A stretch of 64,000 nt of DNA from Deltaproteobacteria bacterium (GCA_020632715.1 JACKFA010000011.1:62001-126000); one strand, 5' to 3'; positions 27,470 through 36,124 are shown, numbered from the stretch's first letter. A program made the numbers and translations. The notes: generated by a model from the sequence alone, not told the origin.

Positions 27470-27991
27470 ATGAGCATCGAAGCGGAGATCATCTACGACG
27501 CCGACGAGCCGGTGACCGAGGCGGGGCGCCGCCGCCCGGTCGAGCTGGTCGCCGTCTCCGGGCCGCGCGACGTGCGCGACCGCCACCACAGCGACGCGCC
27601 GACGCTGCCCGCGCTCGTCTCGACGCTGCAGCACGAGCTCGCGAGCATCACGCGCGCCCACTCGGACCGCGTCTCGCTGCTCCACGACCGGCTCGAGCAG
27701 CGGCTCACCGAGCTCGAGCGCGTCCGCGCGCACGCCATGAAGGCGACGCTCCTCGCCGAGCGCGCGACCAGCGAGGCCGTGCGCTTCGAGGGCGAGCGGG
27801 CGCGGGTCACCGAGGAGCGAGAGGCGCTCGCGCGCCGGCTCGAGGCCGAGCAGGCCCGCGCCGCGACCGAGCACCAGCGGCGCGTCACGGCGGAGCGCTA
27901 CGCGGCGATCCTGTCGTCGCTGCCGTGGTACTCGTTCCGTCGCCGCCGCGAGGTGCGCGCGAGCCTCGATCTCCTGACGCTCCAGGGCTGA
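27470..27991 (+). CDS. Hypothetical coiled-coil protein
   Basis: A 173-residue protein I do not recognise. Residues ~40-145 are a long, charged, Ala/Glu/Arg-rich helix (HELASITRAHSDRVSLLHDR and on to ARRLEAEQARAATEHQRRV), predicted as coiled coil; the ends are short and unstructured. No signal peptide or catalytic motif. The ATG at 27470 has GGAGGAAGC just upstream. Transcribed alone, divergent from the cell-wall hydrolase gene and convergent with the small lipoprotein gene, 19 bp away. Possible scaffold or cytoskeletal role, by structure only. Confidence 0.7.
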   Translation: MSIEAEIIYDADEPVTEAGRRRPVELVAVSGPRDVRDRHHSDAPTLPALVSTLQHELASITRAHSDRVSLLHDRLEQRLTELERVRAHAMKATLLAERATSEAVRFEGERARVTEEREALARRLEAEQARAATEHQRRVTAERYAAILSSLPWYSFRRRREVRASLDLLTLQG

Positions 27992-28010
27992 GGGCCGCGG
28001 CCCGCGCGGT

Positions 28011-28379
28011 TCAGCCCTGGCCGCAGAGGCACTCGGGCGGGAGGCGATCCTTCGTGCCCTCGCAGGTGTCGCGGGCGCGCACGCAGGCGTCGCCGGTCGC
28101 GGGGCTCGGGTGGGCCGTGGCGATCTGGCAGATGGCCTCACCGAGGCCGCAGATCTGCTGCAGGTGGTAGCAGAGCGCGTCGCAGCGCTCGTCCATCTCG
28201 TTGACGCTGTCGAACGCGACCACCTCGGCGGTCTGCCGGTCCTCGAGCGAGGCGACCAGCGTCTCCGGGGTGGCCGGCGGCTCGTGCGCGCGCGGCGGGG
28301 CCTTCGAGGGCGCCGCGGCGCAGCCCCCGAGCGCGGTGACGGCGAGCGCGGCGATGGCGACGCGGACAGCGGTCTTCAC
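28011..28379 (-). CDS. Small cysteine-rich lipoprotein
   Basis: A 122-residue lipoprotein with lipobox ALGGC (Cys20). The mature part has six to seven cysteines (RCDALCYHLQQICGLGEAIC, CVRARDTCEG, ECLCGQG), suggesting a compact disulfide-bonded periplasmic domain; no family recognised. The GTG start at 28379 overlaps the stop of the upstream lipoprotein gene (GTGA), which fixes the start. It is the last gene of a four-gene unit headed by an ECF sigma factor, so it is likely a target or sensor part of that regulon. Confidence 0.75.
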   Translation of the reverse strand: MKTAVRVAIAALAVTALGGCAAAPSKAPPRAHEPPATPETLVASLEDRQTAEVVAFDSVNEMDERCDALCYHLQQICGLGEAICQIATAHPSPATGDACVRARDTCEGTKDRLPPECLCGQG

Positions 28380-28894
28380 GGGGTGGTCTCCGGGGGGGTG
28401 GTCGCGAGGATGGCGTCGAAGAGGCGCGCGTGGATGGCTTGCGCCTCGGCGAGCGCGGCCACGGCGTCGTCCGCGCGGCCGAGCGCCTCGAGGGCGAGCC
28501 CGCGGAGCGCCTGGAGCCGCGCCACGAAGAGCGTGGGCGCGTCGGCGTCGCGCGGCAGCGCGAGCCCGCGGTCGGCCTGGGCGAGCGCGTCGGCGGCGGC
28601 CCCGTGGCGCAGGGAGAGCGCGCCGAGGGCGAAGCGCAGGTCCTGACGGAGCGCGGTGAGCGCGGCGCCGTCGCCGGCCGGGAGCGCGGTGAGCGCGGCC
28701 TCGAGGCGGACGCGCGCGGCGTCGGGGCCGTCGCTCGCCTCGAGGCGCGTCGCGTCGTCGCGGGCGACCCGCACGGCCTGCGCGTCGGCGAGGAGCGCGT
28801 CGCCGCCGCCGTCGCAGGCGGGCGCGAGCGCGACGAGGAGCGCGGCGACGAGCGCCGCGAGCCACGCGAGGGCCGTCCGGCGGTCAGAGCGCAC
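28376..28894 (-). CDS. Lipoprotein with TPR-like helical repeats
   Basis: A 172-residue lipoprotein: a hydrophobic stretch ends in LVALAPACDGG with Cys27. The mature protein is Ala-rich and helical (ALGALSLRHGAAADALAQADR, RGLALEALGRADDAVAALAEA), resembling two to three TPR units. The GTG start at 28894 lies 11 bases inside the end of the putative anti-sigma gene; an in-frame upstream extension is antisense-like and Arg-rich, so it is rejected. Third gene of the sigma operon. May scaffold a periplasmic complex with the next lipoprotein; inference. Confidence 0.72.
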   Translation of the reverse strand: MRSDRRTALAWLAALVAALLVALAPACDGGGDALLADAQAVRVARDDATRLEASDGPDAARVRLEAALTALPAGDGAALTALRQDLRFALGALSLRHGAAADALAQADRGLALPRDADAPTLFVARLQALRGLALEALGRADDAVAALAEAQAIHARLFDAILATTPPETTP

Positions 28895-29375
28895 GGTCGG
28901 ACTCCCAGTGGGCCACGACCCGCGCCAGCTGCGCCTGCGCCTGGGTGTCGAGGGCGCGCGCGCGGTCGGCGGGCGTCCCGGCGGCCGGGCGCAGCGCCTC
29001 ACCGAACGCGGTGAGCTCGGCGGAGGTCGGCGGCGGGAGGGCGAGGTCGCCGCCGCGCCCGGAGAGCCAGAGCCAGGCGCCCGCGCCGAGGATGAGCGCG
29101 GCCGCGAGGGCGAGGAGGGCCGCCCGCGGGCCGGCGCGCCGCCGCTGGGGCGCGGCCGAGCCGATGCGGTCCCAGGCGCTGCGCGGGAGCGGCTCGCCGC
29201 CCGCGAGCTCGCCGAAGATCCCGATCACCTCGAGGTCCTCGGCGGTGGGGCGCCCGCCGGCGGCGGCGTCGCCGTCGAGGTAGCGCGCGAGGTGCCGCGC
29301 GGCGGCGAGCTCGGCGGCGTCGTCGCCCGGGTCGGCCCAGGCGCGGTCCTCGTTCTTCGGGTCGCCGTCCCTCAT
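28884..29375 (-). CDS. Putative anti-sigma factor, single-pass membrane protein
   Basis: A 163-residue protein: ~80 acidic, helical cytoplasmic residues (ARHLARYLDGDAAAGGRP, EVIGIFGELAGG), one transmembrane helix (AALLALAAALILGAGAWLWL), and ~50 periplasmic residues. The ATG overlaps the sigma-factor stop (ATGA), the usual arrangement of a sigma/anti-sigma pair. No zinc-binding HxxxCxxC motif is present, so it is not a ZAS-type anti-sigma factor. Role inferred from topology and position. Confidence 0.65.
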   Translation of the reverse strand: MRDGDPKNEDRAWADPGDDAAELAAARHLARYLDGDAAAGGRPTAEDLEVIGIFGELAGGEPLPRSAWDRIGSAAPQRRRAGPRAALLALAAALILGAGAWLWLSGRGGDLALPPPTSAELTAFGEALRPAAGTPADRARALDTQAQAQLARVVAHWESDRAL

Positions 29376-29965
29376 ACGCCCTCCTCGAGGCCGAAGCGCT
29401 CGATCCACGCCGCGCGGAAGCTGCGCACCGAGCGCAGGAGCACGACGTCGAACGTCGCGACCGACACGTCGAGCGCCGCCGCGCACGCCTCGCGGCTGCG
29501 CCCGTCGAGGAAGCGCAGGCGCAGCGCCGTCGCGTAGCGCGGGTGGATGGCGCCGAGGATGGTGTCGACGCGCCCCCCGAGGAGGGCGCGGTTGGCGCGC
29601 GCGAGGACCTGGATGTCCGGGCGCGCGAGGTGCGGCGCGAGCTGGGCCACGACCTCGTGCTCGAGGCGCCCCTCGGCGCGGAGGGCGACCTCGCGGGCGC
29701 GCGCCTGGTCGATGATGCGGTGCTTCGCGATGCGCGCGAGCCACGAGAAGAAGCTGTGGCCCATCCAGCGAAAGCCCGGGAGGCTCTCGAGCGCCTTCCG
29801 GAAGGTGTCGACGAGCACGTCCTCCTGGTCCGCCGGCTCGTGCACGCGCGGGCGGATGACGCGCGCCATGAGCGGGGGCGCGTAGGTCCGATAGAGCTCG
29901 CCGAAGGCCGTCATGTCTCCCTGCTTGGAGCGCTCGATGAGCCGCTTCTCGAGGCTTTTCTCCAC
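29372..29965 (-). CDS. ECF-type RNA polymerase sigma factor
   Basis: A 197-residue sigma-70-family protein. Region 2 is visible as AFGELYRTYAPPLMARVIRP, DQEDVLVDTFRKALESLPGF and SWLARIAKHRIIDQAR; region 4 as HPRYATALRLRFLDGRSREA followed by AAALDVSVATFDVVLLRS. The GTG start at 29965 is preceded by GGGGTGGAG. The stop overlaps the putative anti-sigma gene. The 347-bp divergent region upstream carries two copies of a GGTACGAGSCGTCTC motif. The signal it answers is unknown; the downstream lipoproteins suggest an envelope signal. Confidence 0.82.
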   Translation of the reverse strand: MEKSLEKRLIERSKQGDMTAFGELYRTYAPPLMARVIRPRVHEPADQEDVLVDTFRKALESLPGFRWMGHSFFSWLARIAKHRIIDQARAREVALRAEGRLEHEVVAQLAPHLARPDIQVLARANRALLGGRVDTILGAIHPRYATALRLRFLDGRSREACAAALDVSVATFDVVLLRSVRSFRAAWIERFGLEEGV

Positions 29966-30312
29966 GCCGCTCCACCCCACCGAACGCTCGGGCCCGCGGA
30001 AACTTACACCATCGGGGTACGAGGCGTCTCCATTCCCCGGTCGATGCCCCTTGACGCGATCCGCGGGATGTAGGAGACCGCGCGTGCGGAGGCCGCCAGC
30101 GGCTCCCGCGCGACCCCGGTCGCGGCGGCCCACAGGGCCGACGAGCGGCGCGAGCAGCGCGTCCTCGGCGCGGCGACCGGCGATTTCCGGTTCAACTTTT
30201 CACGGTACGAGCCGTCTCTGAGGATGCCCCGGGTCACGCCGCCGGGTGTCAAGCATTTTTTTGTCGGACCGCGCTGCCGGCACTAGAACAGGGACCGGAG
30301 GTCATCGAGGAC
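29966..30312. promoter_or_regulatory. Divergent intergenic region with repeated GGTACGAG-CGTCTC motif
   Basis: The 347 bp between the sigma gene (minus) and the EIIA-like gene (plus) hold no believable gene. GGTACGAGGCGTCTC at about 30016-30030 and GGTACGAGCCGTCTC at about 30204-30218 are direct repeats. On the plus strand each is preceded by an AACTT tract (GGAAACTTACACC and TTCAACTTTTCACGG). AAC plus CGTC is the general pattern of ECF-dependent promoters, but the spacing differs between the copies (21 and 16 bases), so only a shared binding site is claimed. Confidence 0.35.
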
Positions 30313-30681
30313 ATGGACGGCTCATCACGCTCCGGCCCTGATATTCGCAGCCTGGCGCTCGACGCGGCGACGGCCGACGAGGTCTTCCGCGGCGTCGCCC
30401 GCCTCTGCGAGCTGGACGAGGCCGTCGTCGCCAAGGCCCTCGGGGAGCGCGAGGCCGTCGAGCCGACCGACATCGGCGACGGCGTGGCCGTCCCGCACGG
30501 CAAGATCGAGTCCCTCGACCACGGCGTGATCGTCGACGTGACCCTCAAGCGCTCCGTCAGCTGGGGCGCTGGCCGCGGCGCGGTGAAGCGCTGCCTCTGC
30601 GTGCTCGAGCCCGGTGAGGAGCGCGAAGCCCACGCGGCCCTCCTCGCCGAGGCCGCCCGGCGCGCGGGCGCCTCGAGCTGA
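30313..30681 (+). CDS. PTS EIIA type-2 (PtsN-like) domain protein
   Basis: A 122-residue single-domain protein related to fructose/nitrogen-type EIIA: DEVFRGVARL, KALGEREAVEPTDIGDGVAVPHGKIESL and KRCLCVLEPGEEREAHAALLAEAAR. His62 in GVAVPHGK is the phosphorylation site of PtsN-type EIIA. It is shorter than a usual EIIA (~145-150), lacking part of the C-terminal helix. PtsN-type proteins are regulatory phosphocarriers acting on potassium transport, carbon/nitrogen balance or stress. No EI or HPr gene is visible here. The ATG follows GGAGG with long spacing and GAGG with short spacing, so translation efficiency is unclear. Confidence 0.75.
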   Translation: MDGSSRSGPDIRSLALDAATADEVFRGVARLCELDEAVVAKALGEREAVEPTDIGDGVAVPHGKIESLDHGVIVDVTLKRSVSWGAGRGAVKRCLCVLEPGEEREAHAALLAEAARRAGASS

Positions 30682-30947
30682 CGCGGGCGGGGCGTTCCGC
30701 CTCGTCGGGACAGCGCGCATGGGACATTTCGCCCCGGCCGCGCGACGCCCTGCGAGTGCGCGCCCGCCCGTAGCGCGGTGCACCTGAGTTGGCCCGGCGC
30801 TCGCACTGGCGCCTCCGCGGCGTTTCAGCCCGACGCCGGGAGGCGATCCAGGGGGAGCTCTTGCGGATGGTCTGCGCGAACGGGAGCCGTCGCCTCCCCG
30901 ATGAGGAACGCGGCCGGGTTCACCCTGGCGGCCGCGCTCTTCCTTCT

Positions 30948-31109
30948 AGAGCACCGACCAGGTGATCGGACCGAGCAGTCGGTGCCAGCGCGCTGTCAGC
31001 GGCAAGGCGGGAGGAGGAGGCGTGCTGATAGCACGCTGACGACGACCAACGACGCCGATGACGGCGCGCTGGTGCCGAATGCGACGGGAGATTACCTGGT
31101 CGGTGCTCT
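30948..31109. repeat. 162-bp MITE-like palindrome
   Basis: The ends are a perfect 16-bp inverted repeat, AGAGCACCGACCAGGT at 30948-30963 and its complement at 31094-31109. The inside is also imperfectly palindromic (GGTGCCAGCGCGCTGTC against GACGGCGCGCTGGTGCC). It carries no credible gene. It fills most of the gene-free stretch 30682-31157 between the EIIA-like and GT21 genes; nothing else was recognised in that stretch. Confidence 0.65.
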
Positions 31110-31157
31110 GGCGCGCGGGCGACGACGTAGGCTCTGCCTGCGTCGCCGCCTGCCGGC

Positions 31158-32346
31158 CTACTCCCACTCGAGGACCTCGGGGGCGGCCATCGACTGGCCC
31201 GCGTAGAGGCGCGTCCCGGCGCCGACGTGGTAGCTGCGGCCGCGCCAGCGGACCCGCGTCAGGAAGGGCGCCACCGCCCACACGCCGAGCATGAGCGCGT
31301 CCTTCACGGGGCCGAGCGGTAGCGCCGCGAGGAGCCCCTCCCGCCCGCGGAGCCGCGTCCACTGCACGGCGTCGCGCGCGAGGGTGAGCGAGAGGCCCGT
31401 GAAGGCGAGGAGCGGCGCGAGGTCGCCCGACGCCGGCGCGAGCGCGACGAGCGTCATCGGGTTCACGAGCGGCTCGCCGAGGTAGAGGAGCGGGTTCACG
31501 CGGCTCCGGATGAGGCTCCAGCGCACGTGGCGCGCGAGGAACTGGCGCACGCCGATGTGGCTCACGACGTTGTCGACGAGCACGGGCGCGAGCTTCACGC
31601 GGAGCCCGGCGGCCGCGAACATGCGCATCATGACGTAGTCCTCGGCCAGCACGGCGCCGACGGAGGCGAAGCCGCCGAGCCCGTCGAAGACCGAGCGCCG
31701 GAACATGACCGACTTGCCGACGGCGATCGCGTTCGGGCCGAGCTCCTCGGTGACCGCGATGGCGCCCGCGATGGGGCCTGCGAGGTGGAGGCACTCGAGC
31801 GTGGCGCCGAGCGTCTCCTCGCCGCGCCCGACGAAGAGGTTCGCGAGGAGCCCGACGCCCGGGTCGGCCTCCATCTCGGAGACCATGCGCGCGAGCCAGT
31901 CGCGCGGGACGGCGACGTTCGAGTCGGAGATGACGACGAGGTCGTAGGCGCCCCACTCCAACATCGCCTGCAGGTTCGAGACCTTGGGGTTCAGCGCGCG
32001 CTTCCCGTCATGGACGACGAGGCGCGCCTGGACCAGCGGGTAGCGGTTCCGGAGGCGGCGCTCCTCAGCGGGGCGCGGGGCGCAGCGCCCGGGGGTCGTC
32101 GTCGCCCTCGACCCCGAAGACCAGCTCGTAGCGGGCGCCCGCCTGTCGGAAGAACGACTCGAGGTTCTGCTCGAGCGCGTCGTCGGCGCCGCAGAGCGGC
32201 TTCAGGACGGTGACCATCGGCGTGCGCCCCGTCGGGGCGGCGAGGAGGCGTGGGCGCCGGAAGCGGCTCGTGAAGCGGATGACGGCCACCATCGAGAGGG
32301 CCGTCGTGACGGCGATGACGCCGCCGATGAGCAGGTAGGGAAGCAT
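31158..32346 (-). pseudogene. GT21 ceramide-glucosyltransferase/HpnI-like gene, frameshifted
   Basis: Two overlapping pieces make one family-21-like glycosyltransferase. From ATG 32346 the first frame gives a transmembrane N-terminus (MLPYLLIGGVIAVTTALSM), PMVTVLKPLCGADDALEQNL and FGVEGDDDPRAL before a stop at 32065. The second frame picks up at once with ERRLRNRYPLVQARLVVHDG and runs to 31158 with ISDSNVAVPRDWL, the LAEDYVMMRMF box and RHVRW, i.e. the D, D, D and (R/Q)XXRW signature. One extra base in the C-rich run near 32065-32090 explains the break. Such enzymes glycosylate ceramide or, as HpnI, a hopanoid. May be a real mutation or a sequencing indel. Confidence 0.8.
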
Positions 32347-32511
32347 GTCGTTCACCCCGGGCGTCGCGTGCGGTTTCGTCTCGTCTTCTTTGGCGTGTGC
32401 ACCATCGCAGACGCGCGCGACGAGCCGGTCACCGGGCCGCAAAGGTTCGGCGAACTCCTCGCGACGGGGATCGTCACACGATCGCGGCGGGGGCCCCGGA
32501 CCGGGCCGTCG

Positions 32512-35310
32512 TCAGGGGCCCGTGAGCGTGAACGCCGCCCAGTAGTAGGGCGCGGCGAAGCGCGGGTCGGCCCGGAGCGCGAGCGCGGCGTCGCGGAGCG
32601 CCGCCTCGGGGTCGGCGCCGCCGCGGAGCGCGGCGTAGAGGTGGCGCATGAGCTCGGCCGTGCCGCGGTCGTGGACGCGCCAGCGGCTCGCGAGCACGCG
32701 CCGCGCCCCCGCCTCGAGGAACGCGCGCGCGAGCCCCATGACGCCCTCGCCGCGGACGGCGCGGCCGAGCGCCGACTCGCAGCCCGAGACCACGACGAGG
32801 TCGGCGCGGAGCGGCAGCGCGCGCACGTCCCGCGCGGTGAGGAGGCCGTCGACCGGGGCGCCGGCGGGGTCGACGAGGCTCAGCACCACGCCCGAGCGGT
32901 CGGGGTCGACCGGGTCGACGAGCACGTGCGACGCGAGGTGGACGAGGGCCGCGCCCGCGAGCGGTGAGTCGGCGCCGAGGAGGGCCTGGCGGCTCGCGGC
33001 GAGGCCCGTGAGCGGCCGCTCGACGCCCAGGGCGCCGGCGACGGCGTCCGCCTCGACGCCCGAGAAGCGGAGGCGCGCGAAGGCCGCGGCGGGCGCGGGC
33101 AGATCGGGCGCGAGGCGGGCGTCGCCCGCGCCGAACACGGGGTCGGCGACGACCACCGCGCCGCGCCCGCCCCCAGCACCCCGGAGCCCGAGCGCGAGCC
33201 ACGAGGCGGCCGACGGGGCCTGCGAGAGCCGGTGCCGCTCGATCGCCGGCGCGCCGTCGGCGTCGGGGAGCAGCTCGAACAGGACGGCCTCGAGGGCGGG
33301 ATCGCCCGCGACGAGCACGACGCGCGCGGGGAGCTCGCCCAGCGGCCGCCAGAGGAGCTCTGAGAGGGCCTCGGCGAGCGCCGGCGCCCGCGCGTCGGCG
33401 GCGGCCACGCGGGCGCGGCGGGCGGCGGTGGGCTCACCCTCGGGACCGTGGGCGCGGGCGGTGACCGCGGTGACGAGGGCGTCGGCGGCGGCGAGCACGT
33501 CGTCACGGGGCGGCAGCTTCACGACGCGCGCGCCGTCGCGGGTGAGGACGAAGGCGCGGCCGCCGTCGTCGGCGAGTACAAGGGAGACGAGGGCCTGATC
33601 GGCCGCGAGCGCGCCTCGGACGGCGGCGAGATCGGCGCCTGGCGCGCCGCGGACGTCCGGATGGAGGGCGTCGAGGAGCGCGCGGGCGAGGCCGCGCTCA
33701 TGGTCGGCGAAGGCGCGCGGGACGTCGGGCTCCGGGCCGCCGTCGAGGTCGATGGCGACGAGGAGATCGCAGAGCCCGCGCCACGCCCCGAGCCAGGTGC
33801 CGCGGAGGAGCCCCTCGCCGAGCCCCTCGCGCACGGTCTCGACGCGCTCGAGCGCCGCCTCCGCCGCGGCGCGGGCGCCGTCGGCGTCGCCGAGCGCGAA
33901 GAGGGCGCGCGCCTCGCCGCCCTCGGCCCGGAGCGAGTTCCTGAGAAGCGTGGCAGCGCCGGGGTCGGCGGCGGCGCGGCGGTAGGCGACGAGGGCGGCG
34001 GCGGGATCGTCGGCAGCGAGGGCCGCGTCGCCGAGGGCGAGGTCGGCGTCGCCGGCGCCGACGCCGAGCGCGAGCAGCTCCGCGCGCGCCTCCTCGAGCG
34101 TGGCGGCGGCTTCGCGCGCGAGGCCGAGCGCGGCCTGGGCGCGGCCGAGGGCGACGCGCACCTGGGGGTCGCGGTCGGAGAAGTAGCCGAGCCCGGCGCG
34201 CAGGCGGAGCGCGGTCTCGAGCTGCTCGACGGCGCCGAGGGGATCGCCCTCGAGGTCGAGCCGGACGAGGCCGAGCGCGTAGTGATCACCGGCCGCCCAG
34301 CGCGTCTCGCCGAGGCGCTCGCGGAGGGCCAGCGCGGCGCGGATGTGGGCCTCCGCGCGCTCGGCGTCGCCGAGGCGGCGGTAGCAGGCGCCGAGCCCCT
34401 GGTGGCTGAAGGCGGCGCCGTGGTCGTCGCCGAGGGCCTCCTGCGCGGCGAGGGCCTCGCGGTAGCCGGCGAGCGCGCGCGGGTAGTCGCCGAGGTCGTC
34501 ATGGGTCATGGCGATGTCGGTCGTGACGATGGCGGCCGTGCGCGCGTCGCCGACGGCGCGCGCGGCCGCGAGCGCGCGGCCGTAGAGGGCGAGGCTCGCG
34601 TCGATGTCGCCGAACCAGTCGCGCAGGTTCGCGAGGCCGAGGGCGCTCGTGGCGACGCCGGCGCGGTCACCGGCGGCCTCGAAGAGGGCGAGCGCGCGCT
34701 CGCGGAGGGGGATGGCGCCCGCGCGGTCCCCGAGCGTCTTCGTGACGTCGCCGAGGAGGTCCGTCGCGAGCGCCTCGCCGACGCGATCGCCGAGGCGGGC
34801 GAACGCGGCGCGCGCCTCGTCGAGGGCGACCCGGGCGGCGTCGAGGGAGGCCCCGTCCCCGCGGCGCTCGGCGTCGCGGCCGCGGCGGAGCGCGGCGTGG
34901 GCGGCGACGATCGCGGCGTCGTCGGGTCCCTCGGCCGTCCACCGGACGACGACCTCGGCGGGAGGCTCGTGCGCGCCGGCCTCGACGGTCACGAGCCAGG
35001 CGCCGGCGGCGTCCGCGGTGAAGGCGACGGGCTCCGCGCCCTCGCGCCCCGCCGTCCAGTCGACGCGAAAGCGCTCGGCGCCGGCCGGGTCGCTCACGCT
35101 GACGGCGACGTCCACGCCGCGCTGCGCGACCGCGAGGACCACGGCGCTCCCTGCGTCCGCTGCGAGCGCGACGCGGGCCGGCGCGCCCGGGGCCACCGGG
35201 AGGGTGACGGCCTCGCCGACGCCGACGCGGGCGAGGTCGTCGCCGACGCAGGCCGCGAGGAGCACGCCGCAGGCGGCGAGCGCGCGGGTGGCGCGTCCTC
35301 GCGCCGTCAT
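32512..35310 (-). CDS. TPR-CHAT lipoprotein (caspase-like)
   Basis: A 932-residue protein. VLLAACVGDD gives a lipobox with Cys21. Residues ~30-120 form a beta-rich domain, ~125-520 at least six TPR units (for example GDYPRALAGYREALAAQEAL and QGLGACYRRLGDAERAEAHI), and the C-terminal ~300 residues a CHAT protease domain: VHLASHVLV with His795 and VVVSGCESALG with Cys844 form the catalytic dyad, and PYYWAAFTLTGP is the typical CHAT end. CHAT proteases are caspase relatives; many cleave a partner when a sensor is engaged. The lipobox would place this one in the periplasm or outer membrane. The ATG overlaps the stop of the membrane-protein gene (ATGA). Third gene of an ECF sigma operon. Confidence 0.88.
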   Translation of the reverse strand: MTARGRATRALAACGVLLAACVGDDLARVGVGEAVTLPVAPGAPARVALAADAGSAVVLAVAQRGVDVAVSVSDPAGAERFRVDWTAGREGAEPVAFTADAAGAWLVTVEAGAHEPPAEVVVRWTAEGPDDAAIVAAHAALRRGRDAERRGDGASLDAARVALDEARAAFARLGDRVGEALATDLLGDVTKTLGDRAGAIPLRERALALFEAAGDRAGVATSALGLANLRDWFGDIDASLALYGRALAAARAVGDARTAAIVTTDIAMTHDDLGDYPRALAGYREALAAQEALGDDHGAAFSHQGLGACYRRLGDAERAEAHIRAALALRERLGETRWAAGDHYALGLVRLDLEGDPLGAVEQLETALRLRAGLGYFSDRDPQVRVALGRAQAALGLAREAAATLEEARAELLALGVGAGDADLALGDAALAADDPAAALVAYRRAAADPGAATLLRNSLRAEGGEARALFALGDADGARAAAEAALERVETVREGLGEGLLRGTWLGAWRGLCDLLVAIDLDGGPEPDVPRAFADHERGLARALLDALHPDVRGAPGADLAAVRGALAADQALVSLVLADDGGRAFVLTRDGARVVKLPPRDDVLAAADALVTAVTARAHGPEGEPTAARRARVAAADARAPALAEALSELLWRPLGELPARVVLVAGDPALEAVLFELLPDADGAPAIERHRLSQAPSAASWLALGLRGAGGGRGAVVVADPVFGAGDARLAPDLPAPAAAFARLRFSGVEADAVAGALGVERPLTGLAASRQALLGADSPLAGAALVHLASHVLVDPVDPDRSGVVLSLVDPAGAPVDGLLTARDVRALPLRADLVVVSGCESALGRAVRGEGVMGLARAFLEAGARRVLASRWRVHDRGTAELMRHLYAALRGGADPEAALRDAALALRADPRFAAPYYWAAFTLTGP

Positions 35311-36122
35311 GGCGCGGCGGTGATCGTCAGGGTGTAGAAGGCGATGGGCTCGCCGGTCGCGTCCGCCGCGACCGCGAGCTCGTAGGTGCCGGGGGCGAGG
35401 AGCCGCGCGGGCACGTCGACGTGGAGCACGCCCGCGCCGTCGGGGTGGAGGTCGCGAGCGACGTGGCGCGCGTCGCCGCGGGTCGAGACCGTGACCCGGT
35501 AGCTCGGGGCCTCGCCCGGCAGCTCGAGCTCGAGCGCGACGGCGACCGTCTCGGCGCCCTCGGGGAGCGCGAGGGTCATGACGGCGCCGGGGCCGCGGAG
35601 GGCGTCGGGGCGGAGGGAGACGGCGTAGGAGCCGCCGCCGACGCGCGCGCCGCCGCCCTCGCGCGCGAGGAGGGCCGCGCCGACCGCGAGGAGCGCCACC
35701 ATGGCCGCCGCGAGGGCCCAGCCGGGGACGCCGCGCGCCGGGAAGAGCCAGGCGCGGACGCGCGCGAGCAGGGACTCTGGCGCGGGGTCTGACGCTCGGG
35801 CGGCTGCCGGCTCCGCGCCCACGGCGACGACGCCGGCGTGACGATCCGCCCGCGCGGCGAGCGCGCGCGCGAGGGTGACCTTCTGCGGCCAGCCGGGGAC
35901 GACGCGCAGGCGGGCCTCGAAGGCGACGACCTCGGCCGGGTCGAGCTCGCCGCGGGCGTACCCCTCGATGAGCTCGTCCTCTGCGACGCGGAGGGCGTCG
36001 AAGGTGGCCGCGTCGCCGAGGGCTTCGGCCTCGACGGCGTCGGCGTCGGCCTCGGGCAGCGCGCCGAGGAGATAGCGGCGGAAGCGGCTCTCGGGCTCGG
36101 GCAAGGATGCGGACGCGGTCAT
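35307..36122 (-). CDS. Putative anti-sigma factor, single-pass membrane protein
   Basis: A 271-residue protein: ~130 cytoplasmic residues (FRRYLLGALPEADADAVEAE, VAEDELIEGYARGELDPAEV, as in zinc-less anti-sigma N-termini that begin like 'RYLLG'), a transmembrane helix (GWALAAAMVALLAVGAALLA), then a periplasmic beta-sandwich (SYAVSLRPDALRGPGAVMTL... ending GTYELAVAADATG). The ATG at 36122 follows GAGAGGGGGTGATC. It lies two bases after the sigma-factor stop and overlaps the CHAT gene (ATGA). The periplasmic domain could be what the CHAT protein senses or cuts; inference. Confidence 0.72.
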   Translation of the reverse strand: MTASASLPEPESRFRRYLLGALPEADADAVEAEALGDAATFDALRVAEDELIEGYARGELDPAEVVAFEARLRVVPGWPQKVTLARALAARADRHAGVVAVGAEPAAARASDPAPESLLARVRAWLFPARGVPGWALAAAMVALLAVGAALLAREGGGARVGGGSYAVSLRPDALRGPGAVMTLALPEGAETVAVALELELPGEAPSYRVTVSTRGDARHVARDLHPDGAGVLHVDVPARLLAPGTYELAVAADATGEPIAFYTLTITAAP

Positions 36123-36124
36123 GA

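Noticed and set aside
30004..30252. Small minus-strand frame upstream of the EIIA-like gene
   Set aside because: Low-complexity, no ribosome site, and it lies in a region with repeated promoter-like motifs.
30778..31206. Plus-strand frame of ~142 codons in the gap before the GT21 gene
   Set aside because: It runs through the 162-bp palindrome and resembles its own antisense frame; no homology or ribosome site.
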